Assembly (NCBI GenBank): GCA_946803715.1
Contig: CAMPET010000052.1
Span: 118,337 to 170,671, forward strand
Length of the DNA stretch: 52,335 nt
From: Beroe ovata
Lineage: Eukaryota > Ctenophora > Nuda > Beroida > Beroidae
Direction of reading: 5' to 3'
The translations under genes were made by a program, and so were the position numbers. The notes beneath the pieces were generated by a model. It made no database searches. It saw nothing but the letters and a program-made list of their open reading frames with translations, and was not told the DNA's origin. Shown here in pieces: positions 13,401-25,495 of the stretch (position 1 is the stretch's first letter; each line of letters opens with the position of its first letter).

Positions 13401-16400
13401 CTAGGTAAAGTTGTGTTAAGCGTCAATTGAGTTGGAAAATATTGGATGTTACTGGCATTGAGGTAAAAGATTTTTCATTCACCCGTTGGATCAAACCAAT
13501 AACACTGTGGGTTATCATAAGCTCGAATTATCTGGGAGATTCCTAGACCAATTGTAATCTCTTGTGTGGTAGAAAGATTGGAAATGACTTGAGGGGGATC
13601 AATATCCACTAATTTGGATAAATAGTTGCTACTTTGCCCTGAAATCAGAATGATGTAATCTATTTCATGTTATAATAAGAAATGATGTCATGTTATTATT
13701 GGCCTAATGATATGATGAAATTACTTCATCTCCGTATTATAATGGTGGAGCCTTTCTTCATTCTCAAGAAGACAAGAAAGCTAATATGTGTTTTTTATGT
13801 AGGTACCTTGTATGGCAAGAAAGTACTCAGGATCGTCATAAAGTGAAATGAGGAACGATTTGCTTCCATCCATGATAGAATTGAGTTCCTTTGGCATGTT
13901 AATGGACAAATCGTGGACATTAGCAGATTCGTCATGGTCTGGAATAGAATGATTATTATTACCTACCTATGTCACCTATGTGGGACTTTTCATTCATTGA
14001 AGCTGGGAACCCTACATTACCCTTACAAGTTCTCAAAAATAAACCTGCTGCAGATGAGTAAGCAAGTTTCGCATCTTGAGCAAGTGGAAAGTTAACTGTC
14101 CAAATGAGAACAGTTGATCGTTTGTCTGAGAAACTGATAGTTCCCTCAGCTACTTTGAGGAACCCCATGTAAAACTTTAAAAGCCGGTCTGCTCTGATAA
14201 GTTGCACAATGTAAGATATCAAAATCATCATAAGCTAAATGTGGTTTGAGCTGAGGGTATTGGATATTAATCTCATGTAACTCACAGATTTCTTTTTTCA
14301 TCCGAAACGAATGTAGAGTCCTTGATGTGAATGAGAGTCTCGATCACAGTTGTCAATGTGCCTCCATTGGAATAATAGCTGGTGTGCTTTCTTAGGGCGG
14401 AGAATAATGTAACAAGAGACACTACTCTTAGAGAGCCATCTTCCATTTCAAAAGCAACCCTGTCACTCTGATCTGTTGAAATGTCCAGTGACTCCAAAGC
14501 AGATTTGTTTATCTTGTTCAAGGAACAGTCGTTTGAGATTGAAAATGTCCAAGAAACCTGAATTAAGCCGTCATGTGGTCATTGATCATTGGAGTTCAAC
14601 AAGTTGTACCTATAGATGATGTACCTATAGATGATGTACCTATAGATGATTTAGAAGTTCATAAATAATGAGTAAAATTCTACCTTTGTGGGGTCTGTGA
14701 GATGGCAACGGGCAACTAAACTTCCAGAATTAGGACAATTTTCCACAGTTTCTTCTTGAATGCTCTTCTTGAGGAAGAATATATCCCTTTTCATAGTTTC
14801 ATATCGGTAATCTTGGCAAACAGTTATCCCCGCTGAAATATCGCTAGTTTCCTACCTGATTTTATTTGATCACTCATGCAATGCCTTTTCACTTTTGTGA
14901 TCGATATTATAGTTGTCAAAACAAGTGAGTCCCAGTAAAAAAATGGTGACCAAACATTTACCGTTCATTGCAATGTATGTGAACGGTTGGTTCAGAGAAG
15001 CATCTGCGATTTTTGGGCCATCAATTTGAGCTATCAGGATCTCTTTGTCTATGAAATAGTCCTGGGATTGCAATGAATTGAGATCTACTATCATTTGGAG
15101 AGATCGGAAACAATTCGCTGATTGAATAACTGAACCTTATTATGATTTGATCAATTAAACTCACGCCGAAAAGGTGTTTCAAATTATTCTCCACGCTTCC
15201 TGTCTCCTTCAGGGTATCTATCAGAATGAGATTTCTTCCACTGACATCACCTGATGGCAAGTGGGTAGGTATAGGACATAGTATTTAATGAAAACCAGAC
15301 GAATGCTGCTAGGTAACTTATGTTCCTTGTATGGAGTCAGAACTAGACCCGCACACGTGTCATACCTTTTGATGTTGGAAACTCCATCACATATACTTCT
15401 TGATCATGATTACATGATATCTGGGAGTTTCCTTCCCCTGCTATCTGTCGGAGCTTGTTTGGCGCAAATGCAAGGGTCTGATCCCCACTTGCGAAGCTCA
15501 TATCTTTTCTTGAACCATCAATAAGGGTGCCATTTTCTGAAGAAATAGCTTTTGGTGAAGCACACCAGTTCATATCTTCTTGCTCATATTGATAGCATTC
15601 TTGTATTGTATCCAATATTTAAATTTCTTCTTACCCCATGACCACTGGATTTGCTCCCCACTATTTCGGATAATTGCGCAATGAAATGCCATTTCCTCTT
15701 CATTCCATATACCACTCCCTTTCTGAAATCCAAATGTGTCATGAACAGGTAAGTTGATTGATCGAGGTAAGTGAACAGATTTTCATTATAAGCGTGAATT
15801 ATATGGCTAAGTTTACTGTAAATGTTTGCGCCAGATCATTCTCTCCAATATCCTGTCCCAGTATCTGTTGAAGTGTACCCAGTGTTATTGAATTTGACGT
15901 CACTGTAATGCAAAATTTATCATATCAATAATGTCGGAGAAGTTAGTTTGAGCATTCCTCGGACTTTTGAAGAAAATATCATAATAATGATGAACTAACA
16001 TCTCTTCCCTGGCGTTTGCTTTGGGGTTTCGGATGAGGATGATAGTGTAATTGCCTTCGTTGTCTCAGTTTTGCCCATCCACACGTTTGTTGCTATTTGG
16101 AGAAAAAAACTTTATAACACAGTTGACTTCTAGGTAGGTAGGTACCGAGTGAGTATTGAATTGCTTCATAGTGCATGCTTGTCAGTTGTCATTCATTGAT
16201 CAATGATCAATCCTGTCAGAGTCCCACCTGTACATAGATAATCCCCATCAGTTGTTGTGTCAGGGTTGAAAATAACAAGGTTCTCTTCAACAATGAGAAA
16301 CATCAGTCCGGTCATGTCAGCAATGGGTGCTGGAAAAGTCCAAAATTTAGCAAAAGTCCAAAATTAAGCCTATTTTAGAGTCTGGGTCAATATCATGTGA

Positions 16401-17847
16401 ATAATATCAATATGTGAATAATATCAATATCATGTGAATAACATCTTCCTTGGAAACCTAATTCTCAAACTTACTGTCAATAGCTCGTGCAGAGCCCACA
16501 CTTGAAGTAAAGATATCTCTCTTGAACCAGTCTGTAACTGCTTTGGGATAACTGTTTGGGGCACCACATTTAAGAATGACATATGGGCTAGATGCTTGGT
16601 ATGATGTGTCTTCAGGGTACAGTTGGAAAACTTTCTCTATATCTGGCGAGGTTTATGATTGTTGATAAGACATCCATAAATACCTATTTAATTAGGATGC
16701 ATGAGATCATTTGAAGCCAAAGCATAGCTCAGCTGGGTACTAATTGAGTAGGTAATCGCTCATGCCAGACTCACAAAGAACTTTGAAGTTGATTTCGGGA
16801 CTGGAAATTTTCATTCCTCCAAAGAAGTTTATCTCACAGCTATAGATTGCAGCATGTTCTCTTGTTACAGGGTTGAATTGTAGGGTCTGGTTATTAGCAC
16901 CACCCTCCAAAAGCTTCTTCTCATTTGTCTGGTCATCGCGGCTATACCACCTGAAGAATGGTATAATTATGAGAAAAAAAGTGGAAACATCTCATACATT
17001 ATCTCCTCCAGTTTGCAGTGGGTACTACCCTCCGTTATTGACCACTGACATAATATAGTGCCTCTGAAATATTTTAGTGCCCTCTCACTGAAGTACTGAT
17101 GATGTAAGTCGAATAATGATTCCACAACTTACTTGACTGACTCAATGTGTATCTTCATGTTCAATCGAGGAATTGAACATGTGAAAAATTTCGTTGATCC
17201 TTCTTCAGCTGCTATTTCGCCATTCAGACCTTTTTCAAATTCAGTTTCATCGATCATTTGCCATTCGTACAACTCACCTGTGAGGATGAGGTGTTGTAAG
17301 TATCAGCTTAGCATAATATTAAGTCACGACTTGAAAACAAGGTGGTTCAAACCATTCCTAGAAGTGTAACACTCTGTAGAAGAAGTCCAGCCCGCCATAT
17401 TGTTCTTGCAAGAATTTGCTTCCGAGAACATTTCACATTGCTTTGCTCCCTGTTTGATAGATTCATAAGACTTGAACAATAAACAAATAGTTTATCATCT
17501 GACATGATGTCATGGTAATTCTCGATACATTGATACACTTGCCTCATTGTAAGTCAGTGCATTGCATTGAGTGTTGATGAGGCACAGCACAGAGCAGGAG
17601 TCATAGTCCTGCACATTCTCCACCATTTCCACTACATCTCCTTCATATTTGCTGCCAGATGCCTCGCACACAGGTCTGTTTGGCATTTGGCACAAATCCA
17701 ACCCATGGATCAGGAAAACTGAATTAATTGTTATCTCATTAACGAAAACCGCTGCTAATCACTTAAGTATTTGATTGAGAATTTCGATATTGCCATCAAG
17801 TGTTCACCTGTGTCGCAAGCTATCAGCCATATCCAGACAAACAGCAT
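10483..17847 (-). CDS. Adhesion GPCR with PAN/apple-like and Ig ectodomain, 27 exons
   Basis: Minus-strand exons 17847-17808, 17718-17537, 17449-17353, 17277-17133, 16950-16775, 16642-16475, 16329-16228, 16092-16000, 15902-15817, 15722-15635, 15599-15366, 15250-15165, 15061-14962, 14832-14684, 14557-14286, 14193-13967, 13938-13807, 13638-13483, 13401-13300, 13182-12984, 12890-12726, 12603-12472, 12369-12136, 12052-11944, 11806-11652, 11534-11411 and 11269-10483 total 4,540 nt: 1,513 codons including stop, plus one extra base in the GPS exon. Order: signal peptide 'MLFVWIWLIACD'; PAN/apple-like Cys-rich domain (about 20-106); Ig (107-213); Ig (214-334); weaker third Ig-like (335-470); HormR-like Cys block around 'CPNSGSLVARCHL'; GAIN; GPS with 'HLTAFSVL'; seven helices (about 880-1158) with 'LGLSWVFGFLTF' and 'TLQGLVIFVCHC'; Ser/Thr-rich tail of about 350 residues. 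A surface receptor; its ligand is unknown. No subfamily is assigned. Confidence 0.88.
13300..13401 (-). other. GPS exon of the adhesion GPCR, with an apparent +1 base
   Basis: This exon completes the GPCR proteolysis site. The upstream exon ends in phase 1 ('NPQCYWFDPT'). It then reads 'STWKTDG' in one frame and 'VTTVGFNTENLFECQTTHLT' in another. The switch is at the CCC run 13379-13381 on the plus strand, so one base too many is present; without it the exon is 101 nt and the whole gene is in frame. The His-Leu-Thr cleavage triad is intact. Only two of the usual four GPS cysteines are visible. Confidence 0.75.
14606..14650. repeat. Three perfect 15-bp tandem copies (GPCR intron)
   Basis: The unit GTACCTATAGATGAT occurs three times head to tail within an intron of the adhesion GPCR, between exons 14832-14684 and 14557-14286. 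No function is apparent. Confidence 0.9.
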
Positions 17848-20103
17848 GGCTTCTTCCTCATTTCATGTTAGTGCTGAAACAGACCTTACCTATGAAAGAC
17901 CGAAAATTTCCTCTATCATGAGTGGGTAAATACTTAGGTACGTTGAATGCCAAAGCGAAAAGAGAGCCACGAATTGTATACGAATTACAATATTGTAAGC
18001 CACGAATTGTATACGGAGTGATGCTTGTTAACTTCCTTCTTGTGAATTTGGGGTAAACCGTAATAGGATGAATCTGCTTCATAAGGTTAATGGTTATATT
18101 ATGATAATGGCCCTAGCGAAGCATTATCAATTATACCGAGCTGTTCTATCGCTGTTTCGAGCTAAGGTAATCAAAGTTAGCTAGATAAAGATTTGAGAAT
18201 AAAAAGTTCAATAATGACCAAAAATGAAATATTTTGTCGAGATGTTTGAAAGAGCTATTGAGCGTACATGTATAATGCATGTAACATTCAAACGTCATGA
18301 CACTATGACATCACTCAAATTAGATTGGATTTTCAAACAATGATTCATCTATTGACTATTATCAAATTTCATCTTTTCATTCCGCTACTACAAAATAGAG
18401 ATAATATGACGTTCAATCATGTCGGATGACTGCATAGTGATACTTAACTGCACTGATTGTTGTAAGGGGGATCTATTTAATCGGAGCTTGTGCAGATATG
18501 GACTATCTCTCATACCTACGTTCACTAAAATGAGATAAGAAATGAATAGTCAGAATTGGGCGTCAATTTGAAGCAGTGCTTCCATGATTTTTCGTTTAAG
18601 CAAGCAAGAGCAATGTTTAGACTTGTGCAAACCAACCCAAGCTTGGGCGGACCATTTTCTAAAAACGATGATTTCACCAGATTCATTATCCCAGTCCACT
18701 TCACACGCATGAGTTTGTGATTTCAGCATCACTGAATACAAAAACAAATCAAACCTCTGGATTAACAAGCAAAACAACTGTTATATAGAAGACACGAAGA
18801 AATTGGCAGTATAACAGTCTGCAGTCTTCATGCAAATTAACTTTTTCAATTGATGCTTTGATCATGCCCACTATGATAATAATGCTTTAGTTTCATGTGA
18901 AAAATGAACTTTACAGGTTGCCAGTTGGAGGATACGTAATAAATAATATCGAAAGCTGCAGTAATGTGCATTGTGTAATAATGTGTTATTATTGCTGCTC
19001 ATGTTAAGCTATGGAGCTTTTTGAACTTGATTGGCTGTGTGGATGTTGATTTGAAGCGTGGGAAAATTAACGTTGATGGATCGGTAAACGAATGGATTTG
19101 AATGAACGTTTCGATGGAAACTATCTATAAAACAAACACGTTGAAATGAGCCACGATGGCCTAGAAAGCTAACTTGATAAATGAAAACATCACAACTTGC
19201 TGTCTGATGTAACAATGAATATATTCATCAGGCCCAGTACGTTGATGTAACATTGATCTATTTAACGTATTTTGCTCATTCACGTTAATATAGTATGTTT
19301 GTGGCCCGCGTATAACACAAGTAACAGGGATAATAGATACTATTATTGGCCACTTTTTAACTTAATATTATTGGTGTTCATAAATTGATTTGGAAGTAAC
19401 ATATTATGTTCATCAAGAGACTAGGTATATCATTTATTAGGGTTATGGGTATCGTGGTTAAAAGTGTTTCATCAAATTGTCTGGGCAGCAAAGTCCAATG
19501 TTATGAAAACAACCTACCAAGAAAATAGGATGCGAAACCTCAAAATTTCGGTTCTAATCCAACCAGTCATGCAGAAACACTCGCAATGAATAAGATTGCC
19601 CTCAGAAAGCTTCGCCTCTGCGAGTGCTGTGCTTACTAGAAAATGACTACACTTCCCCTGCTTTTAGCACGTTGTCTCATTCTCACTTAGAGCTTCACAA
19701 GCAGATATGTACATTGTTTTAACATATTTATCATCTGACCGGCATTATTATAGATCGCTCTTGATTGTAAGATGTAAAGGGTGAACTCAAATTATTAATT
19801 TCAGTTCCAGTTGGAATGAAGTTGAGGAGCATCATATGATTCTTACAATTGGTGAATTGAAACAAAAATTCTGGTAATAAGTTGGCACGTTTTACTTGAA
19901 AATGAGAATCTATAAAACATGAGGTATAAAAATTTGACATTGATCAACAGAGCAAACTGTGCTCTACCTATAATATCAATAGTAAGAGCAGAAGTGTCCA
20001 TCCTCATATTCTATCATCTATGATTTTCTACATCTGGTAATAACACAATGACAATGTTGTGATCACTGATCAATTTGAACCTAAAGGCATCTATAAACCA
20101 GTT
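17848..20103. other. Intergenic region between adhesion GPCR and SPPL-like gene
   Basis: About 2.25 kb, AT-rich. The first part should hold the GPCR promoter and 5' UTR. A 17-base direct repeat (GCCACGAATTGTATACG) occurs at about 17967 and 17999. ORFs of up to 75 codons (for example 18777-18550, minus) show no recognisable domain or clean splice partner, so no gene is called. Confidence 0.45.
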
Positions 20104-22802
20104 TTACAGTTTGGATAATTCACAGTCTTGTTCAGGCGAAGCTTTATAAACAACGACAGTTCTGGGTGATTCATCGGACTGAGATTCTTGCTGGGTGCTT
20201 GCATCATGCGATACTTGCTGTGGTGAGGGTGGATAAAATGCTGTTCTGAGATATCCCATGTGCCAAGCGTTGAGAATCAAACTGAATAGAATACCTGAAA
20301 CAAATGTAACTATACTATGGCCGATTTTGTTGTAGAGGCATCATGCCTGCATGATTTGTTATTAGTTATATCAAGTGGAACCTCGAATGTTTGATTATGA
20401 AGAATCAAAATGCATGTAACCTGGAAGGTATATGAGGTTGGAGTTGACTGGTGTATTTTCCATGAAGCTCCACAAAAAGACAGCAATGTGACACAATAGA
20501 TAGGTCACTACTGCCACTGTGTAGTTCTTTGTGAAGATGCTCTTACAGGCTGTTCTCTTATCGATCTGTATTGCAGTCTTGATGAATATGGACGGCAAGA
20601 GGAAGTTCATCATACCTGCAACACAGAATTCATATTGTCACAAGTGAACTAACATGGTAAACGAAATGGTATTGGGAATTCATACTAACAGCAGATTGGT
20701 GAACAATCCTAAATCAGTAATTCTTTTCATACGACGACAGCACTTACCGAAACTGCCGTCTATGACAGTTGAACAAGGTCTCTCTGCGCCAAATAAGGGT
20801 ATTCTGAAGTGGAGCATATTCGGTTCTATTGCATCAGGTGGGAATATTGGACCTGACTGACGATATTGGTGGTTTGAAACATGATTTCTACTCGAATATT
20901 TGAAAAATTTGCACCGTCTCTGCAGCCTCTTCGACTTACACTGAAGCTGGCGGGGATTGAAGCTTTGACAGATACGATATCGACAAAGGTTGGTGCATTT
21001 CCTGTGACTTCTGGCATAACATGTCTCTGTACAATGGAGAACAGCACCGATATTATCCCTAGTACTAGAATCTGAAGAGAAAAACAGAAACATTACTAAT
21101 ATTGATATCTCAGAGGAGGACTAATTCTGAGTATCGCGAAACATTGCCTAGTACAAACCTTTGATAAACAATCAACAGGAGCGTATCGGAGAGGCACAAT
21201 CCCGATACAGGTCATCAATGCAAGATGGATTGGCCACACAGACAGTGTGAGTCTGTACCAAACCCATACTCCAAACAGAACTATACCGGTCACAATCACC
21301 ACAGTCCTCTGTTGGTTAGAGTGCTATTGTGAAAAAGATGCGGACAATATATAATCCAGCAGATATGCAGTAAATTGTCAATGTCACAGTCTCACCTCAA
21401 CAAGCCAGTAACTCCTGTGACTCACTGCAAAGCAATTCATCATCATGAGAACTACCACTGGAAACACTGCGTGATAGAATCCGACAATTGCAAGGGAAAA
21501 CAGGAATACTGCGAAAACTGTCTGGAATGACTCCGGCTTCATAATGTATCCTGGTATCAGAGACCATGATGAGAGCTTCGATTCAGTTTATGCAATGGAA
21601 ATAATCTGATGATGTGACGTGGGGGCATGAAACGACCGAAGCCAGAATTTTGGCCGAAGCCGAAGNAAGAAGACAAGGAAACTGATGAGGAATGGACGGG
21701 TGTGGATCCATTTCACATTGTCTAACACTGTGACAGGAGCATTTTTCTGAACAAGCTTCCGTCCTGCTTCAACAAGAACTGCACTCATCGTTACCTGGGT
21801 ATGAAATACTCATTATTATTCGGGTGTCATGATCATTGATCATTGATCATACAAGGACTGAGGAGCCATAAATCATGTCATGACAATCATCGAGTCATTA
21901 TGGTCAGTATACCTACCAATTAGAGGAAGATGAGAAGGTATATGACTCACGTATACTAATGAAAAGAAGTACATGATGATAGAACCCCAGTAAATCCTCC
22001 TGAGGTGCACTGGCTGAAGGATCATCGTCTTGTTTGCTTCAAGGGCAGAGTGTATGTCTCCCCTGACCTGTATCGGAAGGTGAAAAACTTCAAATCAGCT
22101 GGAAATTCGAGAGACGTGTTTTTAATATGAACACGCCCAAGGATATATTACGTGTATTGATTTCCTTGGGCAGTCAAATTCAATAGTCATAAATCGGTTG
22201 TCCTACCTGAAGAGTCGCAGCATATCCGCTGCTCTGATTGAAGCTATCTGTGAAAGGCATTGAGAAGGGCGCTTTGACTAGAAGAAAGTTCTGAAATTGA
22301 ATTATCTCATTAGACACGTTATCGTATTTTTAGTACCATACTTCATTGTGAACTCGCCATATAAAATAGGTCGTTCTGGAAAGTGCCATAAAAGTAGCAG
22401 GTGTCATAATATTAAAATTGGCTTTACCTCTCCCTCAAGAGCAGTCACTTCACAGGTACTGCCCGATGACTGCACTTCTCCGACATACTGGCATTGTGAC
22501 ATCTCGAATTGTGAATTCCTTTCAATTTCAAATCTGATGTTGGAATTCAATGAGGCTTATTAAAGACATCATAATGGAAATGATTGTGAAATATAATTCG
22601 AGGTTAAGTGTGAGTTCAATAGGTATTTTGATAAAGTCTGAACGATAACTCACTCTTCTGGTGACCAGAGACCATGTCTGTAGCCAACACAAAACTGCTT
22701 GCCATCCACTGTTGCCACACCCAACTTCACTGTGCTTTGCTGGCATTGAGTGAGATATGGCAGGAGCAATGGTATCACAATAAGCTGGATTCCTTTGAGC
22801 AT
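20104..22802 (-). CDS. SPPL-like: SPPL2-like intramembrane aspartyl protease homologue, apparently catalytically dead
   Basis: Minus-strand exons 22802-22654, 22533-22428, 22290-22207, 22067-21951, 21794 to about 21667 (3' end disturbed by the N at 21666), about 21562-21396, 21308-21159, 21071-20940, 20856-20748, 20615-20421 and 20294-20104. It opens with a signal peptide ('IQLIVIPLLLPYLTQC') and a luminal region with 'FCVGYRHGLWSP', matching the start of the SPPL2 PA-type ectodomain, then about nine hydrophobic helices. The block 'VWPIHLALMTCIGIVPLRY' aligns with the SPPL2 helix before the catalytic Tyr-Asp. The catalytic positions are altered: YD reads FS in 'VLFSIVQRHVMP', GxGD reads GMMN in 'GMMNFLLPS', and PAL reads PVN in 'ENTPVN'. 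SPPL2 proteases cleave type II membrane proteins; this one should be unable to. The reading frame is otherwise clean, so a pseudoenzyme is more likely than a pseudogene. Confidence 0.75.
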
Positions 22803-24819
22803 GTTTTTACTTTTATACTGGGATAGGTCATTTTCGCATTTTGCTTTGCCCTGCTATTCTTCTTTAAAATGATGAATTTCACAAGCTAGGGCATCAAGAT
22901 TCACTGAAAATTCGATGAAAAGAACCGAGAAAAATATTATTTCGGAGCAAACCCAAGGCATAACATGACACTGTCTCAAAAATAATGTAAATTATATGCA
23001 CCAAACGTTGCAAATTATAAAACTGCACATGAATGTAAACGTGTCCCATGACTGGCAATGTACTCTAAATATTATGTGGGGTAACACGGTAATCAAGTCT
23101 GCTGAAAGCTGATTATAGCCTATTCATGAGATTAGATTATCAGATTAGCATGATATTCAAGCTTTGAATTTCGGCATGATTTCCACATTGACATATTGGC
23201 GTTTGACACCTAAGTTTAATCTCGCTGCATGATTTGTGTGATTGATCTCCACTTGGTACTTAATGTTCTATGAAACATGCCCACGGCATATAGACAAAAA
23301 ACACTGACCAAAATAAAGCAGAACAAAATAGAAAAGTAGAATGCTATTTATCGCCAGTAAATTTGAATGCACGTCAGATTAATGCTAGACGGCTATCTAG
23401 AAAAAAAGGCAAGGCATCATTAGTGCAAACCAAAAGTTTACCCTGAATCAAACCCACGTTACCTCTACGAAGTGTTGCACTAACAAAAAGTTAATTAACT
23501 CGACTAATTTGTAAACAATTAAAAGTCATGCCCGCTGGCCTAGTTTATATAAAAACCTGCAAAATCTTCTCGAGGGTGGAGCAACTGTAAAATTTCTTCA
23601 CCACGTATACCTGTATTATATATTCCCTGGTTTCTCATGTATATATTGGACAGTTCAATTTAATTTCACAAGAGCTGAGATAAGGACTCCCCGATGATCA
23701 TATACCTAGGGGATGGGAAACGGTTGGATGAGTGCCAAAACTCGAAAATGGACAGCCCATTTTCTTGAAGAAACGAGAGTTTCATTACTTATCATTATTC
23801 AATGATTCATTAAGTTATTTCCAAATTAGCTCATGCCAATGTGTCATTGTTTCGAATAATAATTAGCTACGTCTTATTCATAGTTTTGGTCTATGTGGAA
23901 ACTCAAAATAAAATTATTGTTATACTCCAAAGTGACGATATTTGAAACACAGGACATACCTGCCTAAAAAGAATCAAGAGTCAAGGGAAGTCCCGCCTCA
24001 AATCACAAAACCATCTCCAATTTGCCCTATATGGAAAAGGTCATACTTTTTGCAATTTGCAAGCTACTCAATTTTTGGAGCTGAGGAAAACTTCAGCTGA
24101 ATACAAAATAAACAACAACCATGGTCCATTAAACACAACACCAGTTATAGAATAGGCTCGGATATAATAGAGTGTATGATATAGATCATAGCTGCGGTAC
24201 AATTGATCCGTTTAGAGGATGAGCTCATCCAGTGTATGATAATCTAATATACATCAGGGGAATTAATCATACATTTATTATACAAAACTGGGAGGGATCT
24301 ACTGAAAGACTGAGTTGCGATGATATGATTAGATTTATCTGTGGCTAGATTAACACATAGTCAATTCGATTAAGGCGAATCTATGATGTGAAATATTACT
24401 GAATCTACCTGATCTGCAGGAAAAAAATCTGACACAATGAAGAGACCGAAATAAACAATCATTGTGTCATGATGATATCTATCTTCTAATTTCTAAAGAA
24501 GTCTCTGTACTGTGTTGTGTAATGTATAGTAGTTGTTATGCATCACAATGTACAAGACATAGAAAGACAATAGAAAGAGAGAGTACAGATAGGTACAATC
24601 AGCTAAATAAATGGAATGAATGTAGGTATACCTAGGTAATTGCATAGCCAGATGTAAACTGATAAACCAATTTTCTGTGTGAAGCCAGGGCGTTTATGTT
24701 ACGCCTAGATATATATACCTATGTGTACTTGATGTGTCAAGTTTGTACAATTGAGTAGCAATACAATCTTTCATCACATTTAGATATCATATATACACAG
24801 TAGGATATACATTATACCA

Positions 24820-24870
24820 ATACATCAGACAGATAGATATACATCAGACATATAGATATACTTCAGACTG
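24820..24870. repeat. 19-bp tandem repeat, about 2.7 copies
   Basis: Units begin at 24820, 24839 and 24858 with small differences. Intergenic; no associated gene feature. Confidence 0.75.
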
Positions 24871-25440
24871 TATACTTTTCAGATAGCTTGGATACGTGTA
24901 TACTATGACAATGTAAAGACTAAAGACTAAACAACTACTAGGAAGTTTTTATGTAATCAGATAAAATATCATGACTGCTGGTGACTACGTCCTCAGTAGG
25001 AAACAAAATTTACAAAAACACTAATCCAAGTCTCATTAATGACGAATCCTAGCACTCGCCCAAGCTTGCTCTCGACAGCACAAAGTATGTACACTGTTGT
25101 ACTCATGGTCATTGTTCTACATCATGGGAGCTTTGATTCTTTGTTCGATATAAATTATGCAAGCATCACACACACACACACACACAGCGTGTTATGCTAG
25201 AATGGTTATATTCAGGCTGTATACCAACGCATCTAGAAATTCGAAACGAGACCTTCTGTGTTATTAATGGAACTTTGGAAGTTGAGACTGTAAAGTGTAA
25301 GTTTCTAACAAGACATTCATACCCATCTTCCAATGAGCACTAGTATCTCGACAAAATATTACGATATCAAAAGAACATTCACGACGAATGCAAAGTATAT
25401 CATGTTGATGTGTGTTGACAAGCATGAGAGGACTAGCTGA

Positions 25441-25495
25441 TGTACTGTGAACTGTGTGTACTGTAGCAGCTACAGTACACACAGTTCACAGTACA
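25441..25495. repeat. 27-bp perfect inverted repeat with 1-base spacer
   Basis: Arms 25441-25467 and 25469-25495 are exact reverse complements around A25468. Intergenic. Geometry matches the inverted repeat at 1169-1221. A microRNA precursor is unlikely because the loop is one base and there are no mismatches. Confidence 0.9.

Noticed and set aside
25441-25495. microRNA precursor
   Set aside because: A one-base loop and perfect 27-bp stem without bulges do not fit animal pre-miRNAs; listed as an inverted repeat instead.
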